A stretch of DNA of 64,000 nt from Aliagarivorans marinus DSM 23064 (GCF_000429485.1 NZ_AUBY01000008.1:186001-250000), one strand, 5' to 3'. Numbered from the stretch's first letter, positions 46,131 to 56,715 are shown. The notes: generated by a model from the letters alone, not told the origin. Program-made: numbers and translations.

Positions 46131-46153
46131 GAAAAAGCGCCCGAAGGCGCTTT
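46131..46153 (-). terminator. Intrinsic terminator of the alcohol dehydrogenase gene
   Basis: AAAGCGCC–CGAA–GGCGCTTT followed on the minus strand by TTC; the stem's own T run completes a compact terminator 29 nt after the stop. Confidence 0.82.
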
Positions 46154-46181
46154 GTGGTCATAAAAGCTGGTGTAGCATCGC

Positions 46182-47303
46182 TTAGCTATTCAGGGTGACA
46201 ACCTTGATCCCTTCCATGCGGATGTTGGTTTCAACCGCTTCGGTCAGCTCTTCAAGTGGGAACTCGTGGGTTACCAGCTTCTCGATGGGCAGGCCGATGG
46301 CTTTAATGCCTTTCATACATTCGATGGCATTCGGGTAGTCCTCCGGGCTGTAGGCCCAAGAGCCCACCAAAGTGATCTCTTTGTTACAGATATCGAAGTG
46401 CGGGTTGATGGCCGCTTCGCCATTGTCCACAAAGAAGCCCAGCTCACACAGGCCGCCACCACGGGCGATCAACTTCCATACCGCAGATGCTGCCGCCGGT
46501 ACGCCGGTGCATTGGAAGGCGAATTGCGCGCCACGGCCGTTGGTCAGAGCTTGAACTGCTTCAACCAGCCCCTCGGTGCCCGCAAACTTAGTGAAGTTCA
46601 GCACCTCAGTAGCGCCAAGCTCTTTGGCAAGCTCCAGGCGCGAGTCCTGGCCATCGATGGCGATGATGTTTTGCACGCCCAGCGTCTTCAGCACCGCAAT
46701 AATCGACAGACCGATGGGGCCTGCGCCTTGAATCAGCACTGGTGATGCAAAGTTGATCAGGTTGGTGGTTTTAGCGCGCTCAACGGCGTGCACCGCGACA
46801 GCTACTGGCTCAATCAGAATGCGCTCTTTCACGTTAAACTCAGACACGTTGAAGAAGGTAGAGCCGGCTTTCAGTACCAAGTAGTCGCCAAACCAGCCAT
46901 TGAAGCGGTTGTCTTCTTGCTCGCCCATCAAGCCGTAGCAGCCCATATTCTCACACAGGTTGGTGCGCCCCGGGGTGGCCTTACAAGGCTCACATTCACC
47001 ACACGGGATAATGCTGGTGATCACTTTCGAACCCAGTGCAACCGCCTTGCCGGTGGTATCGCAGGTTACGTTCTTGCCCAGTTTTACGATTTCACCGGTA
47101 CCTTCGTGGCCCAGCACCACCGGAATCATGCCGAAGGGGTCGTTGCGGTATTCGTGCACGTCGGTGCCACAAACGCCACAGCCTTCGATCTTAACCAGAA
47201 TCTCATCGTCGCCGATCTGAGGAATAGCAAACTCCTCAAACTTAAAGGTTTTCAGATCGGTAAGTACTGCGACCTTGGCCTTCTCCGGGATTTCCACTGA
47301 CAT
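46182..47303 (-). CDS. Zinc-dependent alcohol/polyol dehydrogenase (MDR family)
   Basis: A 373-aa medium-chain dehydrogenase. Catalytic zinc site CGVCGTDVHEY and GHEGTGEIV; structural zinc Cys cluster CGECEPCKATPGRTNLC; NAD-binding GAGPIGLSIIAVLKTLG followed by IIAIDGQDSRLELAKELGA, where Asp points to NAD rather than NADP. IEPVAVAVHAVE and GRGAQFAFQCTG are family features. It resembles sorbitol/threonine-type dehydrogenases, but the substrate is not clear. Stand-alone gene with a 447-nt upstream region and its own terminator. Confidence 0.88.
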   Translation of the reverse strand: MSVEIPEKAKVAVLTDLKTFKFEEFAIPQIGDDEILVKIEGCGVCGTDVHEYRNDPFGMIPVVLGHEGTGEIVKLGKNVTCDTTGKAVALGSKVITSIIPCGECEPCKATPGRTNLCENMGCYGLMGEQEDNRFNGWFGDYLVLKAGSTFFNVSEFNVKERILIEPVAVAVHAVERAKTTNLINFASPVLIQGAGPIGLSIIAVLKTLGVQNIIAIDGQDSRLELAKELGATEVLNFTKFAGTEGLVEAVQALTNGRGAQFAFQCTGVPAAASAVWKLIARGGGLCELGFFVDNGEAAINPHFDICNKEITLVGSWAYSPEDYPNAIECMKGIKAIGLPIEKLVTHEFPLEELTEAVETNIRMEGIKVVTLNS

Positions 47304-47750
47304 ATTTTCTCTCCATTTTCGATATAGCTTCAGATTCTTGACCTGACTGAATGCAAAGGGGGCTTAGGCGCAGAAAAACCGGGCTATTCCCGCCATTGCG
47401 CCCCGCTTACTGAGAGGAGATAGATGCCTATCTGTGCAGGAATAGACACTAATCGCAAGGTGGCCACAATCGGGCAGAAACAACCCGGTTTCTCTGACAT
47501 AAACCCGCATAACGGCTTAACGAACTGCTGGTTCACTAAAGCAAAATCGTTAATACCCGCATTCAATCCAGGTGATTAATGATGCAAAGACTACCCTATC
47601 GCTGAGACAGACGATGAATGCCGGATTAGGCAAAAACTGTACGCATTTGCCAGTTATGGAAAGACTAAAGCGTAACTGTGATGAATATGGCGTAGAAATG
47701 AAAAAGGAGGAAAAACGGCGAGGCGCTGATTTTGCTTCGCCATTGGGCGA
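47304..47750. other. Intergenic region upstream of the alcohol dehydrogenase gene, 447 nt
   Basis: Contains the antiporter terminator (47711-47741) and, 65-100 nt upstream of the dehydrogenase start, a nested dyad GGCGCA/TGCGCC (47368-47403) around CGGG/CCCG. The plus-strand 60-codon frame at 47572 lacks a convincing ribosome-binding site and crosses the terminator, so I do not call it. Confidence 0.55.
47711..47741 (-). terminator. Intrinsic terminator of the antiporter gene
   Basis: GGCGAGGC (47717-47724) pairs with GCTTCGCC (47734-47741) through 8 pairs including one G·U; the minus strand continues GTTTTTCC. Confidence 0.88.
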
Positions 47751-48971
47751 CTAAGGCGCCAGCTTCTCGCTACCTTGCGAGGCTTGAGTGGCTGATTGAG
47801 GCGTGGTCAGCAACTTACGGGCAAACAGATTAAGGCCGATAAGCCCCATCGGCGCAGTAAAGATGATCGCCATCACCGCAAGCGCGAGGATAATCTCACC
47901 TTCGGGCACCCCGGCTGCCAACGCCACGCCGCCAAGTGCGGCCTGCACCGTAGCTTTAGGCATATAGGCAATCACACAAAACAGCCGCTCTTTAAAGGTC
48001 AGCGAGGAGAACTGGGTGGCCAGCAGCACACCGATAGAGCGCGCCACCAAGCCGAGCATGATGGCCAGCAAGCCAGTGGCCCCAGCGCCAATCGCCACTC
48101 CGACATCCACCGACAGGCCAATTAACACAAACAAGGCAATCTGGGCGAAGTACCAGATATGGCCAAACAGGCTGGAGAGCTCGGTGGCCTGCTGCTCGGC
48201 TTTCTCTAGCAAGATAAAGCCCATCGCCATCACCCCAAGCAGCGCCGCAGCGTTGATCCAGTGACCCACTTCAACCAGCAACACGGCCAGGGTCAGCATC
48301 AGCAAGATCTTCTCAACCAAAGGCAGGTTGTAGCGCTTGAACACCCACGCCAACAATAAGCCCAACGCCAGCCCGGGCAGCAGGCCAGTGATAATCGACA
48401 CCGGGATCTGCCAGGCCACCGCTTGCCAGGCAATATCACCGGTGGTGGCCATACCCAAGCACAAGGAGAACAGGGTAATGGCAATCACATCATCCACCGA
48501 GGCACCGGCTAGAACGATGGTCGGCACTTCACGTTCACTGCCATAGCCCTCTGCCTTGAGCTCCAACATGCTCGGCACGACTACCGCTGGCGACACCGCG
48601 GCCAGCATAAAGCCGGTGAGCCCGGCGACCACCACATCGAAATCGAACAGCGCTTGAAGCACAAAGGTCAGCGCGATACCTTCGAACAGGCAGGGGATAA
48701 AGGTCATCAGCAAGGCCGGTAGGCCCGCTCGCGACAGGGTCGCCCGGCTGATCCCCAGCCCCGCCTTAAGCAAGATAATGATCAGGGCTAGCGACTTAAG
48801 AAAGCCAGCCCCTTCATTGAGCGATGGCGGCAAGGCATCGCCGAAGTAGTAGCCCAAGGCTATGCCAACAAACACCATACCCAGCACGCCGGGTAAGCGC
48901 AGTAGGTTCACCAGCTTGCTGGCATACAGGCCAAAGAATAATACACAAAAGAAAACTATACCGAGGGACAC
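47751..48971 (-). CDS. Cation:proton antiporter
   Basis: A 406-aa inner-membrane protein with about twelve hydrophobic helices. The CPA-superfamily core is seen in AAVSPAVVVPSML and the conserved acidic pair VLAGASVDDVIAITLF, whose Asp residues carry the ions. The C-terminal helices include FCVIAYMPKATVQAALGGVAL, typical of the NhaP/KefB-like group. It would exchange Na+ or K+ for H+ for pH and salt homeostasis, fitting a marine lifestyle. No cytosolic TrkA domain is attached, so it is probably a Na+/H+ exchanger. Confidence 0.9.
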   Translation of the reverse strand: MSLGIVFFCVLFFGLYASKLVNLLRLPGVLGMVFVGIALGYYFGDALPPSLNEGAGFLKSLALIIILLKAGLGISRATLSRAGLPALLMTFIPCLFEGIALTFVLQALFDFDVVVAGLTGFMLAAVSPAVVVPSMLELKAEGYGSEREVPTIVLAGASVDDVIAITLFSLCLGMATTGDIAWQAVAWQIPVSIITGLLPGLALGLLLAWVFKRYNLPLVEKILLMLTLAVLLVEVGHWINAAALLGVMAMGFILLEKAEQQATELSSLFGHIWYFAQIALFVLIGLSVDVGVAIGAGATGLLAIMLGLVARSIGVLLATQFSSLTFKERLFCVIAYMPKATVQAALGGVALAAGVPEGEIILALAVMAIIFTAPMGLIGLNLFARKLLTTPQSATQASQGSEKLAP

Positions 48972-49166
48972 GTGGCCTCCAAACTCGAGGGGGGATACAA
49001 CGGACCGATCTGTCCTGTGAATCCCCTAACTATAACAAAGGGTTAAGATACACAGGAGTCATCAGCTGTATGCGCTTTTCAGCTACTCACAGGGCGGTTG
49101 TTCGGCGCAGCTCCATCGCCGAAAGATTGGTATTCTACAGTAAGGCCCAGTGAGAACAAGCCACCG

Positions 49167-49607
49167 CTAGAGAGGCAGGCGAAATGCCTGCATGGATGAG
49201 CGGATAAAGCCCTGTTGCTGATAGACGTGCTGAGCTGGGTGGTTGTCGTGATCGGTCAGCAAGGTTACACGCCCGCACTGGCGAAACTTCGCTTGCTCTA
49301 TCGCCGCCTTCAACAAGGCACTGCCAATGCCTTGGCCGCGATAGGCCTTCGATACCACCATATCCTCCAAGGTCGCCACTCGCCCACCTAAGGCAGTGGA
49401 GAAGTTATACAGCAGGCTGACCATAGCGAACACCTGCTCGCCTTCCAGAGCGAGCAATACCTCACCGGTATTATGTTGGAAGATTGACTGAAGACCCTGT
49501 TGCTGGCGCTCCGGGTCGACATGAAACTCAGCCTCTTGCTCAAACAGTTGAGCCAATAGCCGAGTGAGCGCAGGAATATCACTTTCAGTTGCCAGGCGAA
49601 TAATCAT
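49167..49607 (-). CDS. GNAT-family N-acetyltransferase
   Basis: A 146-aa acetyltransferase. IIRLATESDIPALTRLLAQLF at the N-terminus, the acetyl-CoA loop VVSKAYRGQGIGSALLKAA (RGQGIG), and VTLLTDHDNHPAQHVYQQQGF near the C-terminus are the standard GNAT signatures. No export signal. The substrate is unknown. It lies between the antiporter and a chemoreceptor gene, both same strand but with gaps. Confidence 0.9.
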   Translation of the reverse strand: MIIRLATESDIPALTRLLAQLFEQEAEFHVDPERQQQGLQSIFQHNTGEVLLALEGEQVFAMVSLLYNFSTALGGRVATLEDMVVSKAYRGQGIGSALLKAAIEQAKFRQCGRVTLLTDHDNHPAQHVYQQQGFIRSSMQAFRLPL

Positions 49608-49671
49608 GGGGACGTCCTTATCTGTTGTCCCCGATTATATCAAAACCACCCAGCCAGACTGGGCCACGCCC

Positions 49672-51297
49672 TCAGAACAGCTTGAAACGCGCGACAGAAC
49701 TGGAGAAATCATCCACCAAAGTGTTCACCTGCTGTGCGGTATCTTGCACTTCTGCCGCGCTTTGGTGGTTGTTCATCGCCATCGCCGTGATCTGGCTGAC
49801 TCGGTCTGCCAGCTCCATGTTGGCTGAGGTTTGCTCTTGCAGGGAATGGGTCACTTCTCGAATAATCGCCACCAGCTGCTCGGATAGCTGCCGCATATGC
49901 GAGACCTTTTGCTCTACCTGCTCGGTCTGCTGCATGTTTTCCTCAACAAAGCCCATGCTGTTGTTGATATGGGTAACGGTGTTATCGATACCTTCGTGCA
50001 CATAGCGGATGGTTTGGGCAATCTGCTTGGTCGACTCTGAGGTGCGCTCTGCCAGCGCCCTAACCTGCTCAGCCACCACTGCAAAGCCACGCCCCTGATC
50101 GCCCGCCCTTGCGGCCTCAATCGCGGCATTGAGCGCCAGCAGGTTGGTTTGCTCGGCCACATCGTTAATCACCTTCACCACCCCTTCAATCTCTTTGGAG
50201 TGTTTACCTAACTCGGTAATGGCCTCGCTGGATGCCTTGGCACTTTGGTAGATCTGCTGCATATCCACCAAGGTTTGATGCATGCTTTTAGAGCCGCTCT
50301 CAGCTTCCTCGCCATTCTGGTTACTCAGGTCAGTCATCTTGCTGGCGTCATCCGAGATAACGTTGATGCTTTGGGTGAACTGCTCCACCAACGCGGCAAT
50401 GGTATTGGTATCGTCGGACTGGCGATTGGAGGCCTGCACGATATGGCTGGATAACCCAGCCAGCTTGTCGGCTTGATCATCGAGCTGTTTCACCCCGTTG
50501 TGGATACCCGACAGCGTCTGGGAGAAGGCATTCATCAAGTTGTTTAGCGCCACCCCGACCCGGGCAATCTCATTGCGGCCGTCTTGGGGATAGCGCAGCG
50601 ACAAATCGAGGTCGCTTTCTGCTTGCGAGAGAGAGTTCGACAGGTAGCGCAGCGGCCTGACGATACTGGACGCAATCACCAAAGAGAAGCCGATCAAACC
50701 ACCGGTGAGCATGACCACGCCTAGCAGTAGCCAGACCACATCGTGCCAAAAGCTGCGCTCAACATCATCGACATAAAGGCCAGTGTTCAGCACCCAGCCC
50801 CACTCATCGAAGCTCAGTGAATAGCTGATCTTGTGATAAGGGGTTTTGTCCTCGCCAGCCTTGGGCCAGTAGTAATCGACCCAACCGCCGCCTTGGCGCG
50901 CCGCATTCACCGCATCACGCACAATATGCACACCGTTAACATCTTTAAGTTCGTTCAAGTCTTTGCCGATCAGTTGCTTGGCGATGGGGTGATGGACCAT
51001 TTCGGAGTTAAAGCTATACACCATGAAATAGCCATTGTCGCCATAGCGCATCGCATCCAAGGCTTGGAGCGCGCGTTGCTGGGCCTCTTCTGAAGAGAGC
51101 TGACCTTGGCGGGCCTGTTCTGCAAAGCTTTCGACCAAGGTGTAGGCAGTCTCCACCAGTACTTTGATCTGGAGCTGACGCTCCTCCAACATTCCGTGTT
51201 TCTTATTAAGTAGCGTTACACCGGCCACCAGTACAATTGAGATGCTAGCAAGAGCAATCAGCAACAACAGGCGTTGGCGAATAGAAAGCGCATTCAT
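49672..51297 (-). CDS. Methyl-accepting chemotaxis protein with single-Cache domain
   Basis: A 541-aa receptor. TM1 at about residues 8-28, a periplasmic sCache_2 domain (about 35-185; [19 protein letters not shown] and [17 protein letters not shown] are hallmark pieces), TM2 at about 190-212 ([20 protein letters not shown]), HAMP to about 265, then the signalling domain with [21 protein letters not shown] and [18 protein letters not shown]. sCache_2 receptors often sense small carboxylates. No CheB/CheR-tethering pentapeptide at the C-terminus. Confidence 0.93.
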   Translation of the reverse strand: MNALSIRQRLLLLIALASISIVLVAGVTLLNKKHGMLEERQLQIKVLVETAYTLVESFAEQARQGQLSSEEAQQRALQALDAMRYGDNGYFMVYSFNSEMVHHPIAKQLIGKDLNELKDVNGVHIVRDAVNAARQGGGWVDYYWPKAGEDKTPYHKISYSLSFDEWGWVLNTGLYVDDVERSFWHDVVWLLLGVVMLTGGLIGFSLVIASSIVRPLRYLSNSLSQAESDLDLSLRYPQDGRNEIARVGVALNNLMNAFSQTLSGIHNGVKQLDDQADKLAGLSSHIVQASNRQSDDTNTIAALVEQFTQSINVISDDASKMTDLSNQNGEEAESGSKSMHQTLVDMQQIYQSAKASSEAITELGKHSKEIEGVVKVINDVAEQTNLLALNAAIEAARAGDQGRGFAVVAEQVRALAERTSESTKQIAQTIRYVHEGIDNTVTHINNSMGFVEENMQQTEQVEQKVSHMRQLSEQLVAIIREVTHSLQEQTSANMELADRVSQITAMAMNNHQSAAEVQDTAQQVNTLVDDFSSSVARFKLF

Positions 51298-51428
51298 GGA
51301 GGACTCCCTTCCTTACATTTCTTGCAAATAACACAAAGCTCAACAAAAGCATAGATGCTAGTGCTATGACTAGGAAGGATTTATTGACTTTATTGTTATA
51401 AAAACGAGGAAGACTGTTACAAGTCAAG

Positions 51429-51450
51429 AGGGAGCAAAGCTTTGCTCCCT
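51429..51450 (-). terminator. Palindromic hairpin after the HDOD gene
   Basis: AGGGAGCAAAG directly followed by its complement CTTTGCTCCCT, 8 nt past the HDOD stop. The minus-strand trailer CTTGACTTG is only moderately T-rich. Confidence 0.65.
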
Positions 51451-51458
51451 TATTGTGG

Positions 51459-52250
51459 CTAATCCGCAATGGATGAAGCAAACTCAGCGCCAGCCGTCAT
51501 TAGATCTGGCAGTTGTTCTGTCACTTTATCCGGGGCTACGCCCAAACGTAGGGTCAAGATAGAACCAAGCAGCCGGTTCAGCTCTTCGTTTTCCTCGCAA
51601 TCCGGTTCGGTTGCCAGGCAATCCACTAACGCAGCTGAAAAGTACACCAAGGCGGGGAAGCCCTGAGAGTTTTTACCGACTGAGCTACCCTGCGCCTCGA
51701 TGGCGCTAACGATATCATCGGGGAAGTTCCAGGTTTCCGCTAATGTCGCCCCCACCTGCGCGCTGCTCACCCCCGTGGTATCGATATGGGGCGTTTCAAC
51801 TTCGGTGTAGGCCAGCAGCACACTGCCTATGTCGTACATCATGCCGCAGGTAAAGGCCACGTCCGGGTTAAGCTTGGCAGGCCGTGCTAGCTCTTTGCTG
51901 ATGGTGGCCACCTGAAAGCTTCTGGTCCAAAAGGCCTTCAGGTCAAAGCCGGGAATCGATTTGGTCATGCTAGCCATGCCTGAGGCAATCACCAAGGTGC
52001 GCACGGTGTTGTAGCCCAAGCGCACCACTGCTTCGTCCATCGAGGCGATGGTCCTTGCCCCACCAAAGCGCGCGGTGTTTGCTAGCCTCAATACCTTGAT
52101 GGAGATGACCGGGTCTAAGGAAATCTGTTGGGCGATGTATTCGAGGTCAAGCTCATCATCATCGAAGCCATTGATGAGGTCCTGAACGATCTTTCTGATT
52201 TTCGGTAGTTTATTGATATTGGATATCACAGCATCAGTGCTCATAAGCAT
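51459..52250 (-). CDS. HDOD-domain protein
   Basis: A 263-aa cytosolic signalling-output protein. The HDOD domain covers about residues 10-205: LPKIRKIVQDLINGF, ISLDPVISIKVLRLANTARFG, ASMDEAVVRLGYNTVRTL. In the position of the HD metal motif it reads GMMYDIGSVLLA, with Tyr in place of His, consistent with the non-catalytic HDOD group. Such proteins interact with c-di-GMP or chemotaxis pathways; here it lies next to a chemoreceptor gene. A second ATG two codons in is an alternative start. The target is unknown. Confidence 0.88.
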   Translation of the reverse strand: MLMSTDAVISNINKLPKIRKIVQDLINGFDDDELDLEYIAQQISLDPVISIKVLRLANTARFGGARTIASMDEAVVRLGYNTVRTLVIASGMASMTKSIPGFDLKAFWTRSFQVATISKELARPAKLNPDVAFTCGMMYDIGSVLLAYTEVETPHIDTTGVSSAQVGATLAETWNFPDDIVSAIEAQGSSVGKNSQGFPALVYFSAALVDCLATEPDCEENEELNRLLGSILTLRLGVAPDKVTEQLPDLMTAGAEFASSIAD

Positions 52251-52363
52251 CCATCCCTGATAAAAAAGAAATGACGAGGGGATCGCCTTAGCTTTAGTAA
52301 TACATCTATCAAAATAGGCCAGCTATTCAGCTTTACCAATGAGCAGCGCTGACTAGCGCGCAT

Positions 52364-52389
52364 AAAAAAGGCCCCGCATTGCGAGGCCT
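52364..52389 (-). terminator. Intrinsic terminator of proBA
   Basis: AGGCCCCGC–ATT–GCGAGGCCT stem (one internal mismatch) followed on the minus strand by TTTTTTATG, 28 nt after the proA stop. Confidence 0.9.
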
Positions 52390-52416
52390 GATGATTAGTC
52401 ATTAACTATGAGTGGC

Positions 52417-53670
52417 TTAGCTGCGCACCAGCATGTCTGCCACGCCAATCCACTTGTAACTGGTCAGCTCTTCCAGCCCCATTGGGCCACGGGCATGCAG
52501 CTTTTGGGTCGACACCGCCACTTCGGCGCCCAAACCAAACTGTGCACCATCGGTAAAGCGGGTAGATGCATTCACATACACCGCCGCCGAACCAGCTGCA
52601 TTAACAAACTTCTCGATGGCTGGCATACGATAGCTCAGGATAGCATCGGAATGGCTGGCGTTATGCTCGCGCATATGGGCGATGGCTTCGTCCACATCGG
52701 CAACCACCTTCACCCCAAGGGTGAAACTCAGCCACTCGGTATCGAAATCGCCGTCGGCGGCTTCGCGCAACTCAGCAGCGCCGCTTAGGCCCGCATAGGC
52801 GCTGGCGTCGGCCACCAGGCTAACCTTGGCTTGGTTCATCCGCTCAACCAGCTTAGGTAGCAGGCTATCGGCCACCGCTTGATCCACCAGCAAGGTGTCC
52901 AATGCATTACAGGCTGAAGGGCGTTGTACCTTGGAGTTCTCAATCACATCTAGGGCTTTGTCCACGTCAACACTGTCATCGACATACACATGGCTGATAC
53001 CAAAGCCGCCGATGATCACTGGAATGGTGCTGTTCTCCTGACACATCTTGTGCAGGCCCGCGCCACCGCGAGGAATGATCATATCGACATATTGGTCGAG
53101 CTTGAGTAGCTGAGCCACCAGCTCGCGGTCAGGCTTGGCGATATACTGCACCGAATGAGCAGGCAGGCCAGATTTCTCCAGCGCCGCTTGGATCACTGCC
53201 ACCAGAGCCATATTCGATTGGAAGGTCTCTTTACCGCCACGCAAGATGCTGGCATTACCGGTCTTCAAGCACAGCGCTGCGATATCGATGGTCACGTTAG
53301 GGCGGGCTTCGTAGATAACCCCCACTACACCCAGTGGTACGCGGCGACGTGAAAGGCGCATGCCGTTTTCCAGCACGCGGCAATCAATCTCGCTGCCAAC
53401 CGGGTCGTTAAGGTTCACTACATTGCGCACATCGCTGGCAATACCGGCCAAGCGCTCGGGGTAGAGGGTAAGGCGATCGAGCATCGCTTCGCCAATACCG
53501 GCTTCACGCGCGGCGGCCAAGTCGTTGGCATTGGCGGCTAAGATTTCCGCTTCGCGCGCTTCCAGCTCATCGGCGATGGCAAGCAGCGCGGCGTTTTTCT
53601 GCGCCGTTGAGGCGGTTGCCAGCTCAAAGCTGGCTTGCTGGGCTTGTTGCCCCAAAATTTGCATATCCAT
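52417..53670 (-). CDS. proA: Gamma-glutamyl phosphate reductase
   Basis: Second enzyme of proline synthesis: NADPH-dependent reduction of glutamyl-5-phosphate to the semialdehyde. The 417-aa length is typical. ALDH-like fold motifs: [36 protein letters not shown], and the active-site Cys in [36 protein letters not shown] and [13 protein letters not shown] near the end are conserved. It starts 8 nt after proB on the same strand, a two-gene operon. Confidence 0.97.
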   Translation of the reverse strand: MDMQILGQQAQQASFELATASTAQKNAALLAIADELEAREAEILAANANDLAAAREAGIGEAMLDRLTLYPERLAGIASDVRNVVNLNDPVGSEIDCRVLENGMRLSRRRVPLGVVGVIYEARPNVTIDIAALCLKTGNASILRGGKETFQSNMALVAVIQAALEKSGLPAHSVQYIAKPDRELVAQLLKLDQYVDMIIPRGGAGLHKMCQENSTIPVIIGGFGISHVYVDDSVDVDKALDVIENSKVQRPSACNALDTLLVDQAVADSLLPKLVERMNQAKVSLVADASAYAGLSGAAELREAADGDFDTEWLSFTLGVKVVADVDEAIAHMREHNASHSDAILSYRMPAIEKFVNAAGSAAVYVNASTRFTDGAQFGLGAEVAVSTQKLHARGPMGLEELTSYKWIGVADMLVRS

Positions 53671-53678
53671 GTTGCTTC

Positions 53679-54788
53679 CTATTTCAACACTAAGTCGTCA
53701 CGGTGCACCGCAACTGGCCCATACACATAGCCGAGAACAGCTTCGATCTGCTCCGAGTGTAGGCCTTTGATTCTATCAATATCTTGATACTGGTAGCGAC
53801 AGATGCCGCGGGCAATCTCTTGACCATTCTCATTGGTCAGGCGCACCACATCGCCACGGTAAAAGCTGCCACGCGCCGCAACCACGCCTTTTGGCAGCAA
53901 GCTGGAGCCACGCTCCACCACCGCTCGGCAAGCACCGGCGTCGAGTACCAGCTCGCCTTGTGGAGGGGGACCGGCCAACAACCAGCGCTTGCGATTCTCC
54001 AGCGGGGTTTGGGTGGCGCGAAAACGGGTGCCGACATTCTCACCGGCAGCCGCTTTGGTCACCGCCTGCTCGGCGTGGCCGGCAGCAATCACCACCTCAA
54101 CGCCAGCACGGCGCGCAATATCGGCCGCCTGTAGCTTGGTGGCCATGCCGCCAGTGCCCAAGCCGCTTACGCTATCACCGGCCAGCGCTTTGATTGACTC
54201 ATCAATCTCTTGCACTTCTTCAATAAGCTTGGCGTCGGGGTTAGAGCGGGGATCTGCGGTGAACAGTCCCGGCTGATCGGTCAGCAGCACCAGTTTATCG
54301 GCTTCGGCCAGAATCGCCGCCAGTGCCGACAAGTTGTCGTTATCACCCACCTTAATCTCAGCGGTGGCAACCGCATCATTCTCGTTGATCACCGGCACAA
54401 TGCCGTGATCAAGCAGCGCTTTGAGCGTGTCGCGGGCATTTAAGAAGCGCTCGCGATCTTCCATATCGGCGCGAGTCAGCAACATCTGGCCAACGTGCAG
54501 GCCGTAGATATTGAACAGGTTTTCCCAGGTCTGGAACAGTTGGATCTGGCCTACTGCCGCCAGCATCTGCTTGTTCGCCATAGTCGGCGAGATAGCGCCG
54601 AGTTTGTGCGACAGGTGTTCACGACCGGCCGCCTGTGCGCCCGAGCTCACCACCACCAACTGGTGTCCTGCTTTGCGCAACAGGGCGAACTGGCGCACCA
54701 GTTCAATCATATGGGCACGATCTAATTTGGAGGTGCCGCCAGTGAGTACACTGGTACCCAATTTAACAACGATTGTTTGCTTTGACAT
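53679..54788 (-). CDS. proB: Glutamate 5-kinase
   Basis: First enzyme of proline synthesis, phosphorylating glutamate; feedback-inhibited by proline. 369 aa: amino-acid kinase domain about 5-260 ([60 protein letters not shown]) and a C-terminal PUA domain about 275-365. The frame is open to 54815; the ATG at 54786-54788 ([13 protein letters not shown]) matches the family. It precedes proA by 8 nt and follows crl, the same neighbourhood as in Vibrio and enterics. Confidence 0.97.
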   Translation of the reverse strand: MSKQTIVVKLGTSVLTGGTSKLDRAHMIELVRQFALLRKAGHQLVVVSSGAQAAGREHLSHKLGAISPTMANKQMLAAVGQIQLFQTWENLFNIYGLHVGQMLLTRADMEDRERFLNARDTLKALLDHGIVPVINENDAVATAEIKVGDNDNLSALAAILAEADKLVLLTDQPGLFTADPRSNPDAKLIEEVQEIDESIKALAGDSVSGLGTGGMATKLQAADIARRAGVEVVIAAGHAEQAVTKAAAGENVGTRFRATQTPLENRKRWLLAGPPPQGELVLDAGACRAVVERGSSLLPKGVVAARGSFYRGDVVRLTNENGQEIARGICRYQYQDIDRIKGLHSEQIEAVLGYVYGPVAVHRDDLVLK

Positions 54789-54844
54789 TTTCACCGCATG
54801 TACTGAGCCAATCAAAGGGGCTTATTCTAACTGAATATTGAAGG

Positions 54845-54869
54845 TGGGCGCATCCAATAGCTGCGCCCA
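54845..54869 (-). terminator. Hairpin between crl and proB
   Basis: TGGGCGCA/TGCGCCCA, 8 bp with a 9-nt loop, 20 nt past the crl stop. There is no T run, so it may be a crl terminator or part of the proB leader. Confidence 0.55.
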
Positions 54870-54889
54870 ATTAAAACGAAATGTGGTAT

Positions 54890-55285
54890 TTAGGCTGCCG
54901 GGAGTGCTTGACTCGGCGAAAGCGAAGCCGATGCTTCGATGGGCAAGGAAAGTTCGTCTAACAGATTAAGCAGCTTTTGGTAAAACACATCCAGTGACTT
55001 GGTCACTTCTTCTTGATGTTTCTTCGGGATAGCGCACTCATCCCAATCACCTTTCTCGTTGTAGATGCCCCAAGTATAGTTGTACTCGAAGCCTTGTTCG
55101 GTCACAACTAGCTGCATCCACCAACCGTAGAACTCTCTGACTTCAGCTGCAGGTTTGGCACTTACACAGGCGGCCAGACAATCGAAGAAATAGCATTCCT
55201 TGCTACTCTGCTCTCCGCGCAGGTAAGGTCCAAGCTCGGTAAACTTCTTTACCAGTTTGCCGTGAGTTGGCCATTTTACATCCAT
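54890..55285 (-). CDS. crl: Sigma-S-binding regulator Crl
   Basis: Small protein that binds sigma-S and helps it join core RNA polymerase, boosting stationary-phase and stress transcription. The 131-aa product keeps the Crl hallmarks: KLVKKFTELGPYLRGEQ, YFFDCLAACVSAKPAAEVREFYGWWMQL (residues about 33-60) and a late coiled helix. Phe/Cys/Trp positions match E. coli Crl. Crl is found only in certain gammaproteobacterial groups, so it helps place the organism. It lies between frsA and proB. Confidence 0.95.
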   Translation of the reverse strand: MDVKWPTHGKLVKKFTELGPYLRGEQSSKECYFFDCLAACVSAKPAAEVREFYGWWMQLVVTEQGFEYNYTWGIYNEKGDWDECAIPKKHQEEVTKSLDVFYQKLLNLLDELSLPIEASASLSPSQALPAA

Positions 55286-55443
55286 GTTTGTTTACCCTCC
55301 CAAATGGTAAATCAACTGCTAGATATCCTTCATAGCTTAGGGTTGCGGCAGTTGTCAGTGCTTATTGAAAGGCTGTCTTTTAGCACCTTACGAACCAACA
55401 ACTTGCGCAACCTAAGAACTATAATGACCCGATTAAAATTAAA

Positions 55444-56673
55444 TCACAAATGCTTTTGCAGCCACTTGGTCACATCTGCGAAGATGCTATTAAAGGCGTG
55501 ATTCTCCGCAATCGAGTCCATCACCTTCACCGTGCAGTCGCTAGAGGCATGAGATAACAAGTTAAGATCTTCCGCCGGACAGAGGTAGTCGCCGCCCCGC
55601 CCCAGCACAAACAGCGGCAAACGAGTATGCATCGCCCCCAGCAAGCCTTGGGTTTTCAAAGACAAGGGCAAGCACTTATAGAACAGCGCTTCGGGGTCGG
55701 CACTATCGATGCCTAAGCGGTTGGCCAAACAATCCCGATACATCTGCGGCAAGGCCTTCATCCGATTGATATCGCTAAAGATGCGGTCCACCGGCCCGGC
55801 TAGAATCGCCGCGGCTTTTAAGCGTTCTGGCGCTAAAAAGGCCATCCGCGCGGCAATGTTACCAGCAAATCGGTAGCCCAGTACCGCCACCCGGGTGTGG
55901 TCCACCCATGGCACATCTTCCAGATGATCCAAGATCGCCATATGGATGTGGCTGCTGTCTTGCTGCAAACACCACTGGGTGCTGTGCCCCACCCCAGGCA
56001 GATCGACACTCAGCATGGCAAAACCGGCTTTCGCGAAGTAGTGCTGGAAGATGGGATACAGCTCAGGCTGGATACTGTCGATACCGCCACTGACAATCAC
56101 CAGTGGTTTCGGGCTGTCATCATCGGGCAGGTGCAGGTAACACTCAATGTGCCGGTTATCCACCGGGATGTTGAGCTTTTTCACCAGATACGGGCTGTGG
56201 TCCACCGCGCTTAGCAGGTGGGTATAGGACAAGGCATGGGTCGCGGTGGCGATCTGATCGCCCTTAAAGTGCGGGAAGCCTGCCATGGTGGCGTAGTAGC
56301 TCGCCATCAGGTACTGCTTATGGGCTTGTGGCTCATCGTGGGCTTCAGCGAAGGCCTTGGCCATGCTGGCTGACGATGACGACAGCTTCATAAACTCGAA
56401 GCTCCAGCTGCCGGGTTGATAGCCGCCTACGGTATCCAACATCTCGCTGGTTCGCGGCTTGTCACAGGCGGAGATACGGGAGAACACCGATTGGATATCA
56501 ATCCAGGACATACCCATCCATTGCCATAACCACGGCCGTTGGATACGGTACCAGGGCCGGCCATCATCTTGAGTCTCAGCTTTTAGTTGGCGGGCTTTCG
56601 AATTGGAAATCGTAGAGGTTTCTTTTACGGTTACGCGTGGCTTAAATAAGCTCTCAGAAAGATTTTCCGACAC
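55444..56673 (-). CDS. frsA: Esterase FrsA (YafA) family alpha/beta-hydrolase
   Basis: A 409-aa cytosolic alpha/beta-hydrolase-fold protein linked in Vibrio/E. coli work to the fermentation–respiration balance. Similarity is clear along the chain: NLSESLFKPRVTVKETST at the N-terminus, PLVIVSGGIDSIQPELY, MLSVDLPGVGHSTQW, and VPWVDHTRVAVLGYRFAGNIAARMAFL (about 270-296). The elbow is GYRFAG, lacking the usual nucleophile Ser, as in E. coli FrsA (GFRFGA). Gene order frsA–crl–proBA is conserved with Vibrio. Confidence 0.92.
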   Translation of the reverse strand: MSENLSESLFKPRVTVKETSTISNSKARQLKAETQDDGRPWYRIQRPWLWQWMGMSWIDIQSVFSRISACDKPRTSEMLDTVGGYQPGSWSFEFMKLSSSSASMAKAFAEAHDEPQAHKQYLMASYYATMAGFPHFKGDQIATATHALSYTHLLSAVDHSPYLVKKLNIPVDNRHIECYLHLPDDDSPKPLVIVSGGIDSIQPELYPIFQHYFAKAGFAMLSVDLPGVGHSTQWCLQQDSSHIHMAILDHLEDVPWVDHTRVAVLGYRFAGNIAARMAFLAPERLKAAAILAGPVDRIFSDINRMKALPQMYRDCLANRLGIDSADPEALFYKCLPLSLKTQGLLGAMHTRLPLFVLGRGGDYLCPAEDLNLLSHASSDCTVKVMDSIAENHAFNSIFADVTKWLQKHL

Positions 56674-56715
56674 ACTACGTCCTACTTGTACTTATTGCGT
56701 TCGGCCAATATAAAC

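Noticed and set aside
47572-47754. 60-codon plus-strand frame between the alcohol dehydrogenase and antiporter genes
   Set aside because: GTG start without a clear ribosome-binding site, odd composition, and it runs through the antiporter terminator into that gene's 3' end.
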